A stretch of 64,000 nt of DNA. It comes from Bacillota bacterium (GTDB taxonomy: Bacteria; Bacillota; Dethiobacteria; Dethiobacterales; Dethiobacteraceae). Shown in pieces: positions 51,869 through 60,515 of this stretch. The notes below the pieces were generated by a model. It did no database searches and was not told the DNA's origin. It saw nothing but the letters and a program-made list of their open reading frames with translations. Numbering within the stretch: position 1 is the stretch's first letter; each line of letters begins with the position of its first letter. Position numbers and translations under genes: made by a program. The stretch lies in NCBI GenBank assembly GCA_018725565.1, contig QLUR01000005.1, positions 1-64,000 of the forward strand. Direction: 5' to 3'.

Positions 51869-53632
51869 ATGGTGCTAGACCCGACGAAACATGCCGATTG
51901 GGAGATTGCTGAAGAAGCGGAATCGCGGATGAAGACGGTGTACCAGCTTGGAGAGGAACTGGGGCTGGCAAAAGAGGAATTATTGCCCTATGGCCATTAT
52001 GTGGCAAAAGTTGATTTTGCCAAAGTACTGAAGCGCCTCGCTCACCGCCCTGATGGCAAGTACATAGATGTGACAGCCATCACACCGACACCGTTAGGGG
52101 AAGGCAAGTCGACCTCCACCATGGGACTGACACAAGGTCTCGGCAAGCGCGGCAAAAACGTTATAGCCACTATCCGCCAGCCTTCAGGAGGCCCGACCAT
52201 GAACGTGAAAGGCTCTGCTGCCGGTGGTGGTCTGGCACAGTGCATTCCGTTGACCCCGTTTTCCCTGGGTCTTACAGGTGATATTAACGCCATCATGAAC
52301 GCCCATAATCTGGCAATGGTTGCGCTCACGTCGCGCCTGCAACATGAATACAATTCCAGCGACGCATTTTTAGCCCGTGCCGGATTGAAAAGGCTGAACA
52401 TTGACCCTCGAAACGTGGAAATGAAGTGGATAATTGACTTTTGCGCCCAGGCACTGCGTAATATTGTCATCGGAGTGGGCGGCAGAAAAGACGGCTTCAT
52501 GATGCAGTCCTCATTTGCCATCGCCGTTTCGTCTGAAGTGATGGCAATCTTGTCTGTCGCCAAAGATTTGAAAGACATGCGCGAGCGCATGGGTAAAATC
52601 GTGGTGGCTTACGATAGGCAGGGCAACCCGGTGACTACCGCTGACCTGGAAGTAGACGGCGCTATGACGGCTTGGATGGTGGAGGCGCTTAACCCCAACC
52701 TCTTGCAAACCCTGGAAGGTCAGCCGAGCTTCGTTCATGCCGGCCCGTTTGCCAATATCGCTATCGGTCAGTCTTCGATTATTGGAGACCGCGTGGCGCT
52801 GAAACTCGGCGACTATGTAGTCACTGAATCCGGATTTGCCGCGGATATCGGCTTTGAAAAGTTTTGGAATCTGAAGTGCCGTATGTCAGGGTTAAAGCCG
52901 AACTGCGCCGTGGTGGTCGCTACTATTCGCGCGCTCAAAGCTCACGGAGGCGCACCGCTGCCATTGCCCGGCCAGCCGCTTGATCCGGCCTACACTCAGG
53001 AACGCGTCGAGTGGGTGGAAAAAGGCTGCGCCAACCTTATCCATCATATTAAGACAGTCAAGAAAGCCGGTATTAATCCCGTCGTCTGCATCAACGCCTT
53101 TTATACCGATACAGAAAACGAGGTTAAGGCGGTACGCCGTTTGGCTGAGGCGGCCGGTGCCCGTGTGGCTCTTTCCAAGCACTGGCAATATGGCGGAGAC
53201 GGGGCCCTGGAGTTCGCTGATGCCGTAATCGAGGCCTGCAACGAACCTAATGACTTTAAATTCCTGTATGAACTGGAAACCCCGCTGCGGCAGCGCATAG
53301 AATTAATTGCCAAAGAAGTTTACGGTGCCGACGGGGTGGAGTATACACCGGAAGCCTTGGACAAAGCGACCCGGATGGAGAAAGATCCGGAAATACAAAA
53401 ACTAGGCACCTGCATGGTCAAGACACATCTAAGTCTAACCGATAACCCGATGCTCAAAGGTGTTCCTACCGGATGGAAACTCCGCGTCCGCGACATCCTG
53501 ACCTACAAGGGGGCCGGTTTTGTAGTGCCTGTGGCCGGTGCAATCTCCTTGATGCCTGGCACCGCTGCCAATCCCGCATTCCGTCGCATTGATGTTGATG
53601 TGGAAACCGGCAAGGTAAAAGGTGTGTTCTAA
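51869..53632 (+). CDS. fhs: Formate-tetrahydrofolate ligase
   Basis: The product is 587 residues, slightly longer than the usual ~557 because of an N-terminal extension. The P-loop [16 protein letters not shown] is at about 72-87. [44 protein letters not shown] and [16 protein letters not shown] follow, and [12 protein letters not shown] is near the end. It makes 10-formyl-THF from formate and ATP, a core step of the methyl branch of the Wood-Ljungdahl pathway. Other pathway genes are not in the window. AGGAGGG precedes the ATG. Terminators on both sides make it a single-gene unit. Confidence 0.96.
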   Translation: MVLDPTKHADWEIAEEAESRMKTVYQLGEELGLAKEELLPYGHYVAKVDFAKVLKRLAHRPDGKYIDVTAITPTPLGEGKSTSTMGLTQGLGKRGKNVIATIRQPSGGPTMNVKGSAAGGGLAQCIPLTPFSLGLTGDINAIMNAHNLAMVALTSRLQHEYNSSDAFLARAGLKRLNIDPRNVEMKWIIDFCAQALRNIVIGVGGRKDGFMMQSSFAIAVSSEVMAILSVAKDLKDMRERMGKIVVAYDRQGNPVTTADLEVDGAMTAWMVEALNPNLLQTLEGQPSFVHAGPFANIAIGQSSIIGDRVALKLGDYVVTESGFAADIGFEKFWNLKCRMSGLKPNCAVVVATIRALKAHGGAPLPLPGQPLDPAYTQERVEWVEKGCANLIHHIKTVKKAGINPVVCINAFYTDTENEVKAVRRLAEAAGARVALSKHWQYGGDGALEFADAVIEACNEPNDFKFLYELETPLRQRIELIAKEVYGADGVEYTPEALDKATRMEKDPEIQKLGTCMVKTHLSLTDNPMLKGVPTGWKLRVRDILTYKGAGFVVPVAGAISLMPGTAANPAFRRIDVDVETGKVKGVF

Positions 53633-53656
53633 AAAACTTCTTGACTGCAAATAATT

Positions 53657-53684
53657 AAAGCCAGGGCTAGCCCTGGCTTTTTTA
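53657..53684 (+). terminator. Terminator after fhs
   Basis: AAAGCCAGGG (53657-53666) pairs perfectly with CCCTGGCTTT (53671-53680) around CTAG, followed by TTTA. Confidence 0.88.
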
Positions 53685-53769
53685 TACTTGACGTTGACAT
53701 GGTTTGCAGCAGTCTTTACAATGGTGTTGTCGGCAAACGAATCTATTGCCGGCGGAGGTGTAGTCTGGC

Positions 53770-54747
53770 GTGAAGGAAATGTTGCTTGTATCCCTGAAAG
53801 AGCAATTTGGCAGCTTTATTTCCGGCGAGTTTTTGAGCCAGCGGCTGGGCGTGACGCGCACTGCAGTCTGGAAACAGGTACAACTATTGCGGGAGCAGGG
53901 ATATGGGATCGAGGCGCTGCCGCGACTAGGCTACCGATTGCTGGCGCTGCCTGACCTGTTGCTGCCGGCGGAAATTCAGGCAGGCCTGAAAACTGAGATA
54001 TTGGGTCGAAAAGTATACCATTACCACGAAATTGATTCTACCAACCGGCTGGCTCGCGAACTGGGCGGCAGCGGAGCGCCTGAGGGAGCCATAGTCATCG
54101 CTGAGTCTCAACATTCCGGGCGCGGGAGGCTGGAACGAAAATGGTTTTCCCCGCCCGGCGGAATCTGGTTTTCACTGTTACTGCGGCCGCGACTGCTTCC
54201 CCATCAGGCGCAGCTTCTGACGCTGGCGGCGGCCTCGGCGGCTGTGCAGGCAACGGTATTGACATGCGGACTGTCCCCTGGGATTAAATGGCCAAACGAC
54301 CTGCTGCTGGCAGGCAGAAAAATGGCCGGAATTTTAACCGAGGTTTCGGCTGAAATGGACATGTTGCATTACCTGGTGTTAGGTGTCGGCGTTAATGCCA
54401 ATATCCCGGCGGAAGCTTTGCCGGAGGAGCTGAAAGATACGGCAACTTCGCTCCTTGCTCAGAATGGGCGTGCGGCAGACAGAGCGGCTTGGGTAAGAAG
54501 TTTCCTGCAATGTTATGAAAAGCAGTACCTGGCAGCACAAAACCACGAATTCGCTGCTTTGCTGGCAGAATGGCGCCGCTGCTCGCTGACATTAGGCCGC
54601 AAGGTAACGGTCTGCCTGCCAGGACGGGAAGTTGATGGAACTGCTGTTGATATTGACGATTACGGGGCGCTGCAGGTCAGAACGCCGGCTGGATTGGAAA
54701 CCTTTCAAGCCGGCGAACTCAGGCTCCGTGAGAAGGAGGATAGCTAG
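53770..54747 (+). CDS. birA: Biotin-protein ligase and repressor BirA
   Basis: The product is 325 residues. The N-terminal winged helix (FISGEFLSQRLGVTRTAVWKQVQLL) binds DNA. The ligase domain has EIDSTNRLARELGG, AESQHSGRGRLERKWFSPPGG (the biotinyl-AMP loop, key GRGRLER; the usual Gly-Arg-Gly-Arg is intact), KWPNDLLLAGRKMAGIL and GVGVNAN. A C-terminal SH3-like domain follows. It attaches biotin to carboxylases and represses biotin genes. The GTG follows GGAGGTG by about nine bases. It is directly followed by coaX. Confidence 0.93.
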   Translation: MKEMLLVSLKEQFGSFISGEFLSQRLGVTRTAVWKQVQLLREQGYGIEALPRLGYRLLALPDLLLPAEIQAGLKTEILGRKVYHYHEIDSTNRLARELGGSGAPEGAIVIAESQHSGRGRLERKWFSPPGGIWFSLLLRPRLLPHQAQLLTLAAASAAVQATVLTCGLSPGIKWPNDLLLAGRKMAGILTEVSAEMDMLHYLVLGVGVNANIPAEALPEELKDTATSLLAQNGRAADRAAWVRSFLQCYEKQYLAAQNHEFAALLAEWRRCSLTLGRKVTVCLPGREVDGTAVDIDDYGALQVRTPAGLETFQAGELRLREKEDS

Positions 54748-55515
54748 ATGCTGCTGGCGGTGGATGTGGGCAATACAAATGTGGTGCTGGGCATTTACCA
54801 TGGAGCTGACTTGCGGGTGTCCTGGCGGATCTCGACAAACCGTCAACAAACCGGAGACGAGTATGGCGTTATCCTGAAAAATCTTTTTTCGCAGGTCGGC
54901 GTTTGTGCGTCTGACTTGAGCGGGATTATTATTTCTTCAGTAGTACCGCCGCTTATGTTTTCCCTGGAAGAAATGGCTCTGCGATATTTTAACCTGCAAC
55001 CCCTGGTAGTAGGGCCCGGGATCAAGACCGGAATTAACATCCTGATGGAAAACCCGCGTGAAGTCGGAGCGGACCGGATTGTCAACGCGGTAGCCGGTTT
55101 TGAACTTTATGGGGGTCCCCTGATCATCGTTGATTTTGGCACTGCTACTACCTTTGACGCCATTTCGGCACGCGGCGACTATCTGGGAGGCGCCATCGCC
55201 CCCGGGGTCAGTATTTCTACAGAAGCGCTCTTCCAGCGGGCTGCCAAGCTGCCGCGGGTGGAATTGATCAGACCGGCACGCGTTATCGGTCGTGACACAA
55301 TTACCAGCATGCAATCCGGGATTGTTTTTGGGTTTGCCGGGCAGGTAGACGGAATTGTCACCAGGATGAGCAGAGAGTTTCCCGCAAAACCAAAAGTGAT
55401 TGCCACTGGCGGTTTGGCGCAGCTAATAGCCGCCGAGTCAGATACCCTGGAACTGATTAACCCGCTTTTAACGCTGGAGGGACTGCGCCTGATTTATGAG
55501 CGCAACCGCAGATAA
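54748..55515 (+). CDS. coaX: Type III pantothenate kinase
   Basis: The product is 255 residues. [16 protein letters not shown] is phosphate 1, [32 protein letters not shown] holds the second site (key GADRI and DFGTATT), and [11 protein letters not shown] follows. It does the first step of coenzyme A synthesis and needs a monovalent cation. The ATG immediately follows the birA stop, with GGAGG upstream, and birA-coaX is a common pair in Clostridia. Confidence 0.95.
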   Translation: MLLAVDVGNTNVVLGIYHGADLRVSWRISTNRQQTGDEYGVILKNLFSQVGVCASDLSGIIISSVVPPLMFSLEEMALRYFNLQPLVVGPGIKTGINILMENPREVGADRIVNAVAGFELYGGPLIIVDFGTATTFDAISARGDYLGGAIAPGVSISTEALFQRAAKLPRVELIRPARVIGRDTITSMQSGIVFGFAGQVDGIVTRMSREFPAKPKVIATGGLAQLIAAESDTLELINPLLTLEGLRLIYERNRR

Positions 55516-55611
55516 ATAGAACTTTTGCAACAGGAATGGTCAAAAAAGAGGATATTTTATTTTTTTCTTTAATTAGTTCTCTAAAGCACTACTATGCGGG
55601 AGGGCAAAAAG

Positions 55612-55770
55612 TTGCCGTATAAAGTATGTACTTTTTGCGGGAAAGTATCTTACTCGGCGTCAGATACGCCCGAAATCAGGTGGCTGTGTCCTCATTGTGA
55701 CCAGGATATCTCGGACGTGCCAAGTGTCATGGCCAGGCCCCAGGAAAAAAGTAACGGAAAAGTGGGATGA
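55612..55770 (+). CDS. Small zinc-ribbon protein
   Basis: The product is 52 residues: LPYKVCTFCGKVSYSASDTP, then IRWLCPHCDQDIS. Two CxxC pairs (CTFC, CPHC) spaced 18 residues apart form a zinc ribbon. The TTG at 55612 follows GGGAGGG by about seven bases. It ends four bases before the iron-sulfur flavoprotein gene, so they are likely co-translated. No family name is assigned; a small regulatory or structural role is inference. Confidence 0.65.
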   Translation: MPYKVCTFCGKVSYSASDTPEIRWLCPHCDQDISDVPSVMARPQEKSNGKVG

Positions 55771-55774
55771 CACG

Positions 55775-56401
55775 GTGAAAATTTTAGCTCTTTGCGGCAG
55801 TCACCGCAAGGGTAAAAACACTTCCAGGATGCTGCAGACCGTTTTGAGAGAGGCGGCGAGTCTTGGGGCAGAAACAGAGCTTGTTGAACTGACGGACTAT
55901 GAGATAAAGGAATGTATCTCATGTAATAAGTGCCTGAGACGACCTGAGTGCGTCATCACTGATGATGGGATGAATGTGCTGTATGGCAAGTTGTTGCGGG
56001 CGGACGGTATCGTGATCGGCTCCCCGGTTTATTTTGGCAATGTCAGCGGCCGTCTGAAAGATTTTATTGACCGCAGCCGGCCTTTGCACATGGTAACCAA
56101 CGCTCTTGACGGCAAGGCGGGTGCTGCCGTTGTTCATGCGGGCCTGCGTAACGGCGGGCAGGAAATGGCATTGCAGATCCTGCATTACTTTATGCTGAGT
56201 CACGGTCTGCAGCTGGTTTCTGACCGCCGTCCCGGCGAAGCCATTGTTAATGTCGGCACAATGGCAACCATGTTTGATTCATATGATGGGATACAGATGA
56301 AATTTAAACGAGGTGTTGAGGAGGATGCGGTAGCGCTCGCTTCCTGCCGCAGCTTGGGGAGAAATATAGTAGCTTTTTTAAAGAAAAAATGCTGCCGCTA
56401 A
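55775..56401 (+). CDS. Iron-sulfur flavoprotein (NADPH-dependent FMN reductase fold)
   Basis: The product is 208 residues. LALCGSHRKGKNTSRMLQ is the FMN phosphate loop (key GSHRKGKNTS). The compact Cys motif CISCNKCLRRPEC (C-x2-C-x2-C-x5-C) binds a [4Fe-4S] cluster as in iron-sulfur flavoproteins of methanogens and clostridia. GIVIGSPVYFGNVSGRLKDFIDRS binds the isoalloxazine ring. It probably moves electrons between ferredoxin and small acceptors such as oxygen species. The start is a GTG at 55775 with a weak site, consistent with coupling to the zinc ribbon gene. Confidence 0.82.
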   Translation: MKILALCGSHRKGKNTSRMLQTVLREAASLGAETELVELTDYEIKECISCNKCLRRPECVITDDGMNVLYGKLLRADGIVIGSPVYFGNVSGRLKDFIDRSRPLHMVTNALDGKAGAAVVHAGLRNGGQEMALQILHYFMLSHGLQLVSDRRPGEAIVNVGTMATMFDSYDGIQMKFKRGVEEDAVALASCRSLGRNIVAFLKKKCCR

Positions 56402-56605
56402 ATCGTGCCGGATAGGCAAGTCCTTATTCTAAATTATATAAGCATTTTAAAAAATGGATAGGAGTTTGGGCAGGCCGTCAAGAATATAGTACCATAAGTA
56501 TTTCTGGGTAACAGCAGCTTTCTGACTCTCCTCCCCCTGAAACAATTTGTACGGGGATGTTTATTTTTTCAGGCTGCTGCCTGCAAAAGGAGGTGCCGCA
56601 TTACA
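56402..56605 (+). promoter_or_regulatory. Leader of the Mrp operon with nested hairpin
   Basis: Within this 204-base interval CAGCAGC (56512-56518) pairs with GCTGCTG (56573-56579), and TCCCC (56532-56536) pairs with GGGGA (56553-56557) inside it. AAAGGAGG follows directly and is the mnhB ribosome site, so folding could affect translation. I cannot match it to a known riboswitch class. No clear -35/-10 pair stands out. Confidence 0.4.
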
Positions 56606-56941
56606 TTGGAAGATACCATCCTGAAGGCAGTGACGCGCTATGTTGTACCGATTATGCAGATTTTCGGCTTCTATATCATCTTTTACGGCATGGATTCTCC
56701 CGGGGGAGGATTTGCCGGCGGCTCCGTGGTCGGCGTTGGTATGGTAGTGTATTCGCTGGTCTATGGGGTTGATACAGGCCAGCGAAGGCTTCCGCGAGAT
56801 ATGGCCATGACCGGCGGGATAATCTTATGCCTTACTGTCATTGGTGAGTTGACTTTCGGTGGCGTGTTTAAAATCGGTATTGGTCTGATTGTGGCCTTGG
56901 TCATGATAGCTATCTTTTTTACTTTGGTTGAGGAAGTGTAA
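56606..56941 (+). CDS. mnhB: Mrp-type antiporter subunit B (MnhB/MbhF)
   Basis: The product is 111 residues with about four membrane segments. FGFYIIFYGMDSPGGGFAGGSVVG is the family signature (key SPGGGFAGG). It is a structural subunit of a multisubunit cation/proton antiporter in the inner membrane. The TTG follows AAAGGAGG. It starts an operon of at least 11 genes. The order B, C, D, then E, F, G differs from the Bacillus mrpABCDEFG order by lacking a full-length subunit A at the front. Confidence 0.88.
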   Translation: MEDTILKAVTRYVVPIMQIFGFYIIFYGMDSPGGGFAGGSVVGVGMVVYSLVYGVDTGQRRLPRDMAMTGGIILCLTVIGELTFGGVFKIGIGLIVALVMIAIFFTLVEEV

Positions 56942-56947
56942 TATATT

Positions 56948-57325
56948 TTGGATATGGAACGCCTCCTGCACAATTATCCGTATATGGTAGCAGTGGTCCT
57001 ATTTGTACTGGGTGTCTATACGATCCTTTCCCAGGAAAACCTGATGAAAAAAATTATTGGCACAAACATCATGAGTTCTGCCATTTTCCTGCTGTTCATT
57101 TCGGCCGGCAATATAGCTGGCGGCTCACCACCGATTATTTCTAAAGGCTATGTGCCTCCGGAAGGAGTAGTACTGGTCAATCCACTGCCTGCGGCACTAA
57201 TTCTGACCGGGATAGTCGTCAGTTTCAGCCTGACCGCGTTCGCTTTAAGCATCGTTATTAAACTGCACGATTATTATGGTACCATTGAAGCTGATGAAAT
57301 CCTGAAGCTGAGGAGCGAACTGTGA
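56948..57325 (+). CDS. mnhC: Mrp-type antiporter subunit C (MnhC/NuoK-like)
   Basis: The product is 125 residues with three membrane segments. VVLFVLGVYTILSQENLMKKIIG opens it, and NPLPAALILTGIVVSFSLTAFALSIVIKLHD is the conserved NuoK-like end (key DPLPQALILTAIVI-type sequence). It corresponds to NuoK and carries part of the proton path. The TTG at 56948 follows GAGGAAGTG; an in-frame ATG at 56954 is possible. Its 3' tail is duplicated at 61969. Confidence 0.9.
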   Translation: MDMERLLHNYPYMVAVVLFVLGVYTILSQENLMKKIIGTNIMSSAIFLLFISAGNIAGGSPPIISKGYVPPEGVVLVNPLPAALILTGIVVSFSLTAFALSIVIKLHDYYGTIEADEILKLRSEL

Positions 57326-58818
57326 TGTGGGCCTGGCTGGCTTCCCATCCGGCTGCGCTGGTGGTTTTCATGCTGATGGTCGCGGTCAGTATGCCGGTGC
57401 TGGCGCATTTCCGGCCGTTGCTGTGCGTGTATACTGCCTGTTTCGCGGTTGGGCTGGCCCTGGCCGGCAGTCTGCACCTGGCATTGCTTACGCTGCGGGG
57501 GGAAGTCCTTTCTTACGCGGTAGAGGGCTGGTCGCCGCCCTGGGGGATAGAAGTAGTTGTCACTCCGCTGTCAGCCTTCATGCTGGTAGTCATTACTGCC
57601 GTCAGCCTGTGTATTCTGGTTTACAGCATAGCCTCCCTGGAGCAAGAAATACCACCAGGGAGCATCGGCTGGTACTACACGTCTTTTCTATTGCTGTTGG
57701 CAGCTATGATGGGGCTGGCCATGGCCAACGACTTGTTTAATATCTATGTTTTTATAGAAGTCAGCACCATTGCGGCCTGTGCGCTTGTAGTCGCCAAAAA
57801 CAGCAAAGCCGCCGCAGAAGCGGCGCTTAGATATTTATTGCTGGCCATAGTTGGCTCCGGTTTCATCTTGTTTGCCATTTGCCTGCTTTATTTAATTACG
57901 GGCCATTTAAACATTACCTTTACCGCCCGGGCTTTGGCCGGCGTGTATCAGCAATACCCGTTTCTTACCTGGACGGCGCTCAGTTTTTTCCTGGTCGGGT
58001 TTAGTATTAAGGCGGCTCTTTTCCCGCTGCATGTCTGGCTGCCGGACGCTCACTCGTCAGCGCCCGCGCCCTCGTCAGCCGTGTTATCCGCTCTGACAAT
58101 TAAAATCTACGCGGTAGTTCTGATCAAACTGTTCTTCCCCCTTTTTGGCTTGCAGATGCTGAATGAAACTTATCTGCGCCATATCCTGTTGTTGATGGCC
58201 TCTTTGGCCATCGTCGCCGGCTCCCTGTTCGCTTTTGTGCAGCTTGACTTAAAACGACGCCTGGCTTACTCCAGCGTGTCAGGAATCGGCTATATCTTCC
58301 TTGGTATCGGGCTTGGCAGTCAGCTGGGATTGGCTGCGGGAATTCTGCATATTTTTAATCACGCAATTATGAAGGCCTGCCTGTTTTTGTCGGCCGGCGC
58401 GATTTATCGTCAGACGGAACTCAGGCAAGTCAACCGCCTTCAGGGAATAGCTTTTTCTATGCCGGTAACCATGGCGGCATTTAGTATCGCAGCTCTTTCT
58501 ATGGTAGGCATACCGCTTACTAGCGGGTTTATTTCCAAGTGGTACCTGTCACAGGGCAGTATCGCCGCCGGTCAGCCAATCTTTATTGGTTTGATAGTTT
58601 TAAGCGGCATACTGAATGCCAGCTATTTTCTGCCCATTATTTGGCAGGCTTTCTTTGTTGTTGACCGCCAGCAGCCGAAAACCATTACTCTTGACGCAAT
58701 TCCTTTCTCCATGCTGGCCGGGCAGGTAATTCTGGCGGTCGCTGTCCTCTTCTTCGGTTTCTGGCCAGGCTTTCCACTATCATTGGCGCAAAAAGCTGCT
58801 GCTGTTATCCTGCCCTAA
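57322..58818 (+). CDS. mnhD: Mrp-type antiporter subunit D, copy 1
   Basis: The product is 498 residues with about 14 membrane segments, homologous to NuoM/N. NIYVFIEVSTIAACALVV carries the conserved Glu. LFPLHVWLPDAHSSAPAPSS holds His244 and ALTIKIYAV the conserved Lys. RRLAYSSVSGIGYIFLG and GIPLTSGFISKW are also typical. It translocates ions across the membrane. The GTG (57322) or ATG (57325) overlaps the mnhC stop. A second near-identical copy lies exactly 4677 bases downstream. Confidence 0.93.
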   Translation: MMWAWLASHPAALVVFMLMVAVSMPVLAHFRPLLCVYTACFAVGLALAGSLHLALLTLRGEVLSYAVEGWSPPWGIEVVVTPLSAFMLVVITAVSLCILVYSIASLEQEIPPGSIGWYYTSFLLLLAAMMGLAMANDLFNIYVFIEVSTIAACALVVAKNSKAAAEAALRYLLLAIVGSGFILFAICLLYLITGHLNITFTARALAGVYQQYPFLTWTALSFFLVGFSIKAALFPLHVWLPDAHSSAPAPSSAVLSALTIKIYAVVLIKLFFPLFGLQMLNETYLRHILLLMASLAIVAGSLFAFVQLDLKRRLAYSSVSGIGYIFLGIGLGSQLGLAAGILHIFNHAIMKACLFLSAGAIYRQTELRQVNRLQGIAFSMPVTMAAFSIAALSMVGIPLTSGFISKWYLSQGSIAAGQPIFIGLIVLSGILNASYFLPIIWQAFFVVDRQQPKTITLDAIPFSMLAGQVILAVAVLFFGFWPGFPLSLAQKAAAVILP

Positions 58819-58829
58819 GAGGTGATCGT

Positions 58830-59345
58830 GTGTCACGAAAACAAATTCTTGTTCCTGATTGGAAGGCGTTTCTCCTATATGCCGGTTTACTGTCGGCTTT
58901 TTGGCTGCTGATGGCACCGTATTATGACCTAGTCTATACCGTGCTCGGCATATTGCTGGCGGTGCTGATCACCGCTTTTTGGCAAAGGGAGCTTTTCCCG
59001 CCGGAAAGCAAGCTGCGCCTGCGGCCACGCCAGGTTATAGGCCTGATATTTTACTTGTCGCACCTGCTCTGGAACGTTATTCTGGCCAGCCTGATCGTGG
59101 CCAGAATAGTCCTTAGCCGCCGCCCGCCGATTTATCCGGGGTTTATCCTGCTGCAGACAAAATTAAAGGGGAACATGTCCCGCGTCCTATACGCCAATTC
59201 CATTACGCTGACGCCCGGCACGATCAGTATCGACCTGCAGGGTGACCGACTCCTTATACATTCGCTGACCAAACAGGGAGCCAGGGGGGTTTTTAACTGG
59301 TACATGGAGGATATGCTGCGTAAAATTGAGTTGAACGGGCCATGA
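58830..59345 (+). CDS. mnhE: Mrp-type antiporter subunit E
   Basis: The product is 171 residues. Two or three N-terminal membrane segments are followed by a cytoplasmic domain with the MnhE signature ANSITLTPGTISIDLQGDRLLIHSL (key NSITLTPGT). It is an accessory subunit needed for assembly of the Mrp complex. GAGGTG precedes the GTG. It overlaps mnhF by four bases. Confidence 0.92.
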   Translation: MSRKQILVPDWKAFLLYAGLLSAFWLLMAPYYDLVYTVLGILLAVLITAFWQRELFPPESKLRLRPRQVIGLIFYLSHLLWNVILASLIVARIVLSRRPPIYPGFILLQTKLKGNMSRVLYANSITLTPGTISIDLQGDRLLIHSLTKQGARGVFNWYMEDMLRKIELNGP

Positions 59346-59608
59346 TTGATTTTAGTTTAAAGGGTGTTCTTATCGGGTTGGTACTGCTTTCATTTCTGGC
59401 TCTGTACCGGGTAATTTGGGGGCCGCACACTGGCGACCGCTTAGTGGCCAGCAACGTGGTTTTGACTAACGTAGTGCTGATGATTATCATCTTTGCTTAT
59501 CTGTTCGGCAATTATTATTACATTGACGTTGCTTTTGTTTACGTCCTGAGTTCCTTTGCCGGCACAGTCTGCATTCTGAAAAGCCTGGGGAAGGGGAAGC
59601 TGTCGTGA
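59342..59608 (+). CDS. mnhF: Mrp-type antiporter subunit F
   Basis: The product is 88 residues with three membrane segments. YRVIWGPHTGDRLVASNVVLTNVV is the MnhF signature (key GPHTGDRLVA), with YIDVAFVYVLSSFAGTVCI after it. It is an accessory membrane subunit. The ATGA overlap with mnhE and with mnhG shows tight coupling. Confidence 0.92.
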   Translation: MIDFSLKGVLIGLVLLSFLALYRVIWGPHTGDRLVASNVVLTNVVLMIIIFAYLFGNYYYIDVAFVYVLSSFAGTVCILKSLGKGKLS

Positions 59609-59979
59609 AACTGGTCCTTGACCTTGGAGTCTGCCTTTTGCTGTGGGCGGGGTTATTCTTCATCTTTGCCGGAACAGTCGGCTTGCTGCGGCTGCCGGAT
59701 ATCTATACCAGGATGCATGCCACCGGCAAATGTGACACGCTGGGAACAACGCTGGTGCTGGTTGCCCTGGCTACCCAGGCGGTGGCATATACCGAGGTGG
59801 TTAAGCTGTTGGTAATGGGTGTATTGATATATACAATCAACCCGGTAATTACCCACCTGATTGGTAAAACAGCCTACCAGCGTCATGCCGAGCAGGCACC
59901 CGGAACGTTTTTCTTGGATTGTTATGATGCCCCTTTCCCCGATGAGAAGGTAATGGGGAAGGAGGAACAGCATGCCTGA
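59605..59979 (+). CDS. mnhG: Mrp-type antiporter subunit G
   Basis: The product is 124 residues with three membrane segments. FIFAGTVGLLRLPDIYTRMHATGKCDTLG is the family mark (key GLLRLPDIYTRMHA). The C-terminal tail is hydrophilic and longer than usual. It overlaps both neighbours (mnhF by four bases and the mbhD-like gene by eight). Confidence 0.93.
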   Translation: MKLVLDLGVCLLLWAGLFFIFAGTVGLLRLPDIYTRMHATGKCDTLGTTLVLVALATQAVAYTEVVKLLVMGVLIYTINPVITHLIGKTAYQRHAEQAPGTFFLDCYDAPFPDEKVMGKEEQHA

Positions 59980-60211
59980 TTGGCTGGTTTTTGGCTTGCT
60001 TACTTTCCTGATTGTTGCCGCCTTGGGAGTCATTTTTGTGCGCAGTCTGTTATATGCGGTTATTATATTCGGCACTTATTCCCTTGTGATGTCGTTGTTG
60101 TGGCAGCACTTCAACGCTCCGGACATCGCTGTTACCGAGGCGGCGGTTGCTGTCGGCAGCACCGTTCTGATGGTGGCGGTAGTCAGCCGTATAAGGAGGG
60201 AACGCAGGTGA
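59972..60211 (+). CDS. MbhD-like membrane subunit (DUF4040)
   Basis: The product is 79 residues with two or three membrane segments. SLLYAVIIFGTYSLVMSLLWQ and NAPDIAVTEAAVAVG (key DIAVTEAAVG-type sequence) match the DUF4040/MbhD domain, which corresponds to the C-terminal part of MrpA. Here, as in archaeal Mbh hydrogenases, it is a separate gene. It overlaps mnhG and the next gene (GTGA). Confidence 0.85.
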   Translation: MPDWLVFGLLTFLIVAALGVIFVRSLLYAVIIFGTYSLVMSLLWQHFNAPDIAVTEAAVAVGSTVLMVAVVSRIRRERR

Positions 60212-60510
60212 AAGTGATCTTTCAGCTAATTGTTATTTTACTGCTGTTGCCGCTCGGCTATATGTTGCTGCTGACTGTAAGCGAGATCCCTCCCTACGGA
60301 CAACTGGAGAGGCCTACCAATAATTATGTTGTGCAACGTTACCTGGAAAAGGGTTTGGAGGAGGTAGGCGGCAGCAACCTGGTGGCCAATATCGTCATTG
60401 AGTACCGCGGCTACGATACGCTGGTTGAAGTTACAGTGCTGTTTACGGCAGTCATCGCTATTTTTCTGACTCTTAAAACGCCGAAATTGTCCGGTAAAAA
60501 AAGGAGCTGA
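60208..60510 (+). CDS. MbhE-like membrane subunit
   Basis: The product is 100 residues. An N-terminal membrane segment (VIFQLIVILLLLPLGYMLLL) and a second near the C-terminus (LVEVTVLFTAVIAIFLTL) enclose an external loop with ANIVIEYRGYDTLVEVTVLF, the MbhE signature (key YRGYDTLVE). It matches the last part of MrpA or the E subunit of Mbh. The GTG start overlaps the previous stop and follows AGGAGGG; the longer frame from 59980 lies inside the preceding gene and is rejected. Confidence 0.85.
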   Translation: MKVIFQLIVILLLLPLGYMLLLTVSEIPPYGQLERPTNNYVVQRYLEKGLEEVGGSNLVANIVIEYRGYDTLVEVTVLFTAVIAIFLTLKTPKLSGKKRS

Positions 60511-60515
60511 CAGGG

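Noticed and set aside
59980-60207. Upstream extension of the MbhE-like gene
   Set aside because: It lies entirely within the MbhD-like gene in another frame; GTG 60208 is coupled to that gene's stop.
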